The notes under the pieces were generated by a model. It made no database searches and was not told the origin of the DNA. It worked only from the letters and a program-made list of their open reading frames with translations. This document shows positions 62,262 to 64,000 of a stretch of 64,000 bases of DNA, in pieces. Numbering within the stretch: the stretch's first letter is position 1; every line of letters begins with the position of its first letter. The position numbers were made by a program, and so were the translations under genes. Origin of the DNA: CAVYUC01 sp963771595 (GTDB taxonomy: Bacteria > Bacteroidota > Bacteroidia > Bacteroidales > Prolixibacteraceae); assembly GCA_963771595.1 (NCBI GenBank), contig CAVYUC010000038.1, positions 127,465 to 191,464 of the forward strand, read 5' to 3'.

Positions 62262-64000
62262 TTATTTTCCCTTTTCGGCATATTCTTCCTTTTTCATTTC
62301 ATAATAATCCTGAAGCACATAAAAAGCCTTTTTCTTTTCTCCGGTTTCCGAGATTAAACCTTTGCGGTTCCAGTCATCCTGGATATCACTCAACACGCGT
62401 CGCGGAGATTTAAAATCGGCTAAAATCCAGGGAGTCATTCCCCGCAGTTGTGGAATTTTATCGAGCATTTTAACTGTTTCTTCATACAAATACTCCTGAA
62501 ATTCTTCTGTCCAGCGTGTATTTTTATCGCCATGAAATCCCTGCAATGCACCTGCACCAAATTCGGTAACTATCACCGGTTTGTTAAATTCAATATCGAA
62601 AACTGCAGTACGGGCTTTATCCGGCAGCCCGTCATACCAGCCAATGTATTCATTGAATGCAATAACATCCACATATTCCTGAAGCGGATCTTCAACAACC
62701 TGTGTGTTTTCTGTTCCTTCCTTTGTATGCCGTTCCAGGGCTGCGCTGACAAATCGTACGGGATCCATTTCATTGGCCGTTTCAATCATTTTTTTCAAAA
62801 ATGCTGTTCTTTCCGGGGAAATTGGAGTTTCATTTGCCATAGACCAGATAATTACCGAAGCCTTGTTTTTATCGCGGTTAATCATGTCGGTCAATTGTTG
62901 TTTTGCATTATTGAATGTTGTTTCGTTTTGCCATTGTATTGTCCAGTATACCGGTACTTCCGACCAAACCATGATTCCCATTTCATCGGCTACCCTTGTC
63001 ATATTTTCGTTGTGCGGGTAATGCGCCAGCCTCACAAAATTGCAACCCAGTTCTTTTGCCCATCCCAGCAGCATACGCGCATCTTCTACTGAATACGCAC
63101 GTCCGCCACGGATTCCGTTTTCCTCATGAATACTTATTCCGCGTAAAAAAACAGGCTGCCCGTTAAGCAAAATATCAGCGCCATCAGTTTTTAATGTCCG
63201 AAATCCGATTTTATCCTGTAAAACATTCTCATTCAACACTAAATTGACTTCATATAAATAAGGAGTTTGAGGTGACCACAAATTCAGGTTTTTAGCACTT
63301 ACAGAGGCTTTTGCAATTCCCTGGCTGTTTGTTTTTAAAGTTGATTTAATATTTGCTTCCGGAATATCAAGAATAATTTCCCGGTTGGCTTTTGCCGGGC
63401 CATTTAATGTCACTGAGATTTCAAGTTCATCGTTTTTATCTTTTGCAAGCTGAATGTAATCATCCTGGATAAAAGTTTCGGGTACTTCAATAATTTTCAC
63501 ATCGCGGGTTAACCCTCCGTAGTTCCACCAGTCGGTGTTGATTGTCGGCACTTTTTCAAGTCCGCGGGTATTGTCCACCTTCACAATTATAAAATTCCCC
63601 TGCTGTTTAAGTTTACCTGTAATTTCGAAGTTGAAAGGAGTAAAACCACCAATGTGCTTACCCAGTTTTTTTCCATTCAAATATACGTCGGCTTCATAAT
63701 TTGCCGCACCAAAATAAATAAACTGACGGCTGTTTTGCAATTTCGGTTCATAATCAAATGCTTTGTAGTACCAGATGGAACCTTCGTAGTAATACAATTT
63801 TTCTTTTTGTGAATTCCAGTCGCGCGGGACCAGAATGTTATCTGCTTTTTCGAAATCGTATTCCACCCTGTCGGAAGGCGATTGCGGTTTTGTACCTAAA
63901 AACAGTGATTCTGCAGGACTTGGATTCTCCTGCTGATCCCGCACATCGCGACGATAATCGTAGTAGCCGGTTTCATATGGATCGACGATGTATTTCCAGA
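62262..64000 (-). CDS. Glycoside hydrolase family 2 (beta-galactosidase/glucuronidase-like), partial
   Basis: The frame runs off the window; in the last 56 bases it is still open (WKYIVDPYETGYYDYRRDVR), so the true start lies beyond 64000. Domains in order: sugar-binding jelly roll (YFGAANYEADVYLNGKKLGK, VKVDNTRG), immunoglobulin-like (NLWSPQTPYLYEVNLVLNE) and catalytic barrel. The acid/base Glu is in IIWSMANETPISP and the nucleophile Glu in PVIVTEFGAGALQG. A retaining exo-beta-glycosidase is expected. Substrate not determined. CBM6 protein follows directly and is probably co-transcribed. Confidence 0.93.
   Translation of the reverse strand, partial: WKYIVDPYETGYYDYRRDVRDQQENPSPAESLFLGTKPQSPSDRVEYDFEKADNILVPRDWNSQKEKLYYYEGSIWYYKAFDYEPKLQNSRQFIYFGAANYEADVYLNGKKLGKHIGGFTPFNFEITGKLKQQGNFIIVKVDNTRGLEKVPTINTDWWNYGGLTRDVKIIEVPETFIQDDYIQLAKDKNDELEISVTLNGPAKANREIILDIPEANIKSTLKTNSQGIAKASVSAKNLNLWSPQTPYLYEVNLVLNENVLQDKIGFRTLKTDGADILLNGQPVFLRGISIHEENGIRGGRAYSVEDARMLLGWAKELGCNFVRLAHYPHNENMTRVADEMGIMVWSEVPVYWTIQWQNETTFNNAKQQLTDMINRDKNKASVIIWSMANETPISPERTAFLKKMIETANEMDPVRFVSAALERHTKEGTENTQVVEDPLQEYVDVIAFNEYIGWYDGLPDKARTAVFDIEFNKPVIVTEFGAGALQGFHGDKNTRWTEEFQEYLYEETVKMLDKIPQLRGMTPWILADFKSPRRVLSDIQDDWNRKGLISETGEKKKAFYVLQDYYEMKKEEYAEKGK

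Overview
The window reads as a chromosomal piece of a Bacteroidota genome, most likely a marine or anaerobic member of the Marinilabiliales (Prolixibacteraceae-like); the taxonomic placement is inference. The grounds are: AT-rich spacers, TAnnTTTG-type promoter boxes, a type IX secretion (T9SS) sorting domain, Bacteroidota-style curli genes (csgE/F/G), a Na+-pumping methylmalonyl-CoA decarboxylase, and sulfatase/GH97/GH2/DUF1080 carbohydrate genes.

Layout. 1-3.3 kb: end of a sensor kinase, its LuxR-type response regulator, and a hybrid histidine kinase. Between them lies a 21-bp repeat stretch that reads as heptapeptides. 3.3-4.0 kb: wreck of an IS1182-type insertion sequence. 4.1-13.9 kb (minus strand): five secreted, tail-fibre/collagen/YadA-head-like surface proteins headed by a small T9SS-sorted protein. 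Three of the five reading frames are broken, two of them by single-base deletions that can be located against the gene's own internal repeats. 15.2-17.8 kb (minus): thiol/redox operon (NifX-like protein, atypical thioredoxin, thioredoxin reductase, OsmC, membrane thioredoxin), divergent from a Crp/Fnr regulator at 18.1 kb. 18.8-21.5 kb (plus): ArfB, GtrA-like, CPBP protease, 1-Cys peroxiredoxin. 21.6-27.5 kb (minus): TPR proteins, glycerate kinase, a RelA/SpoT protein with a degenerate hydrolase site, DUF559 protein, ferritin.

27.6-37.7 kb (minus): a curli locus. csgE, csgF and csgG are intact, but every curlin-like subunit gene I can find is broken by frameshifts, stops or start loss. The locus is bracketed by two LuxR-type regulators whose receiver domains carry Gln in place of the phospho-accepting Asp. 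38.0-38.6 kb: remnants of an XRE / nucleotidyltransferase (AbiEii-like) pair. 38.8-45.0 kb (plus): CoA-transferase, methylmalonyl-CoA epimerase and the decarboxylase subunits (carboxyltransferase, gamma, biotin carrier, beta), i.e. the succinate/propionate branch coupled to a sodium pump. 45.1-64 kb (mostly minus): glycan-degradation genes: a DUF1080 / sugar isomerase / Gfo-Idh-MocA set fitting a 3-keto-glycoside route, then GH30-like, GH5, GH97, sulfatase, DUF1593, CBM6 and GH2 proteins. No SusC/SusD pair lies inside the window.

Main theme: housekeeping and catabolic genes are intact, whereas the two surface-fibre loci (tail-fibre-like cluster and curli subunits) are heavily interrupted. This is either real loss of surface structures or consensus error in repeats. 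Several lesions outside repeats (a stop in a lipoprotein signal, a frameshifted barrel C-terminus) favour real decay at least in part. No rRNA, tRNA or CRISPR array was recognised.
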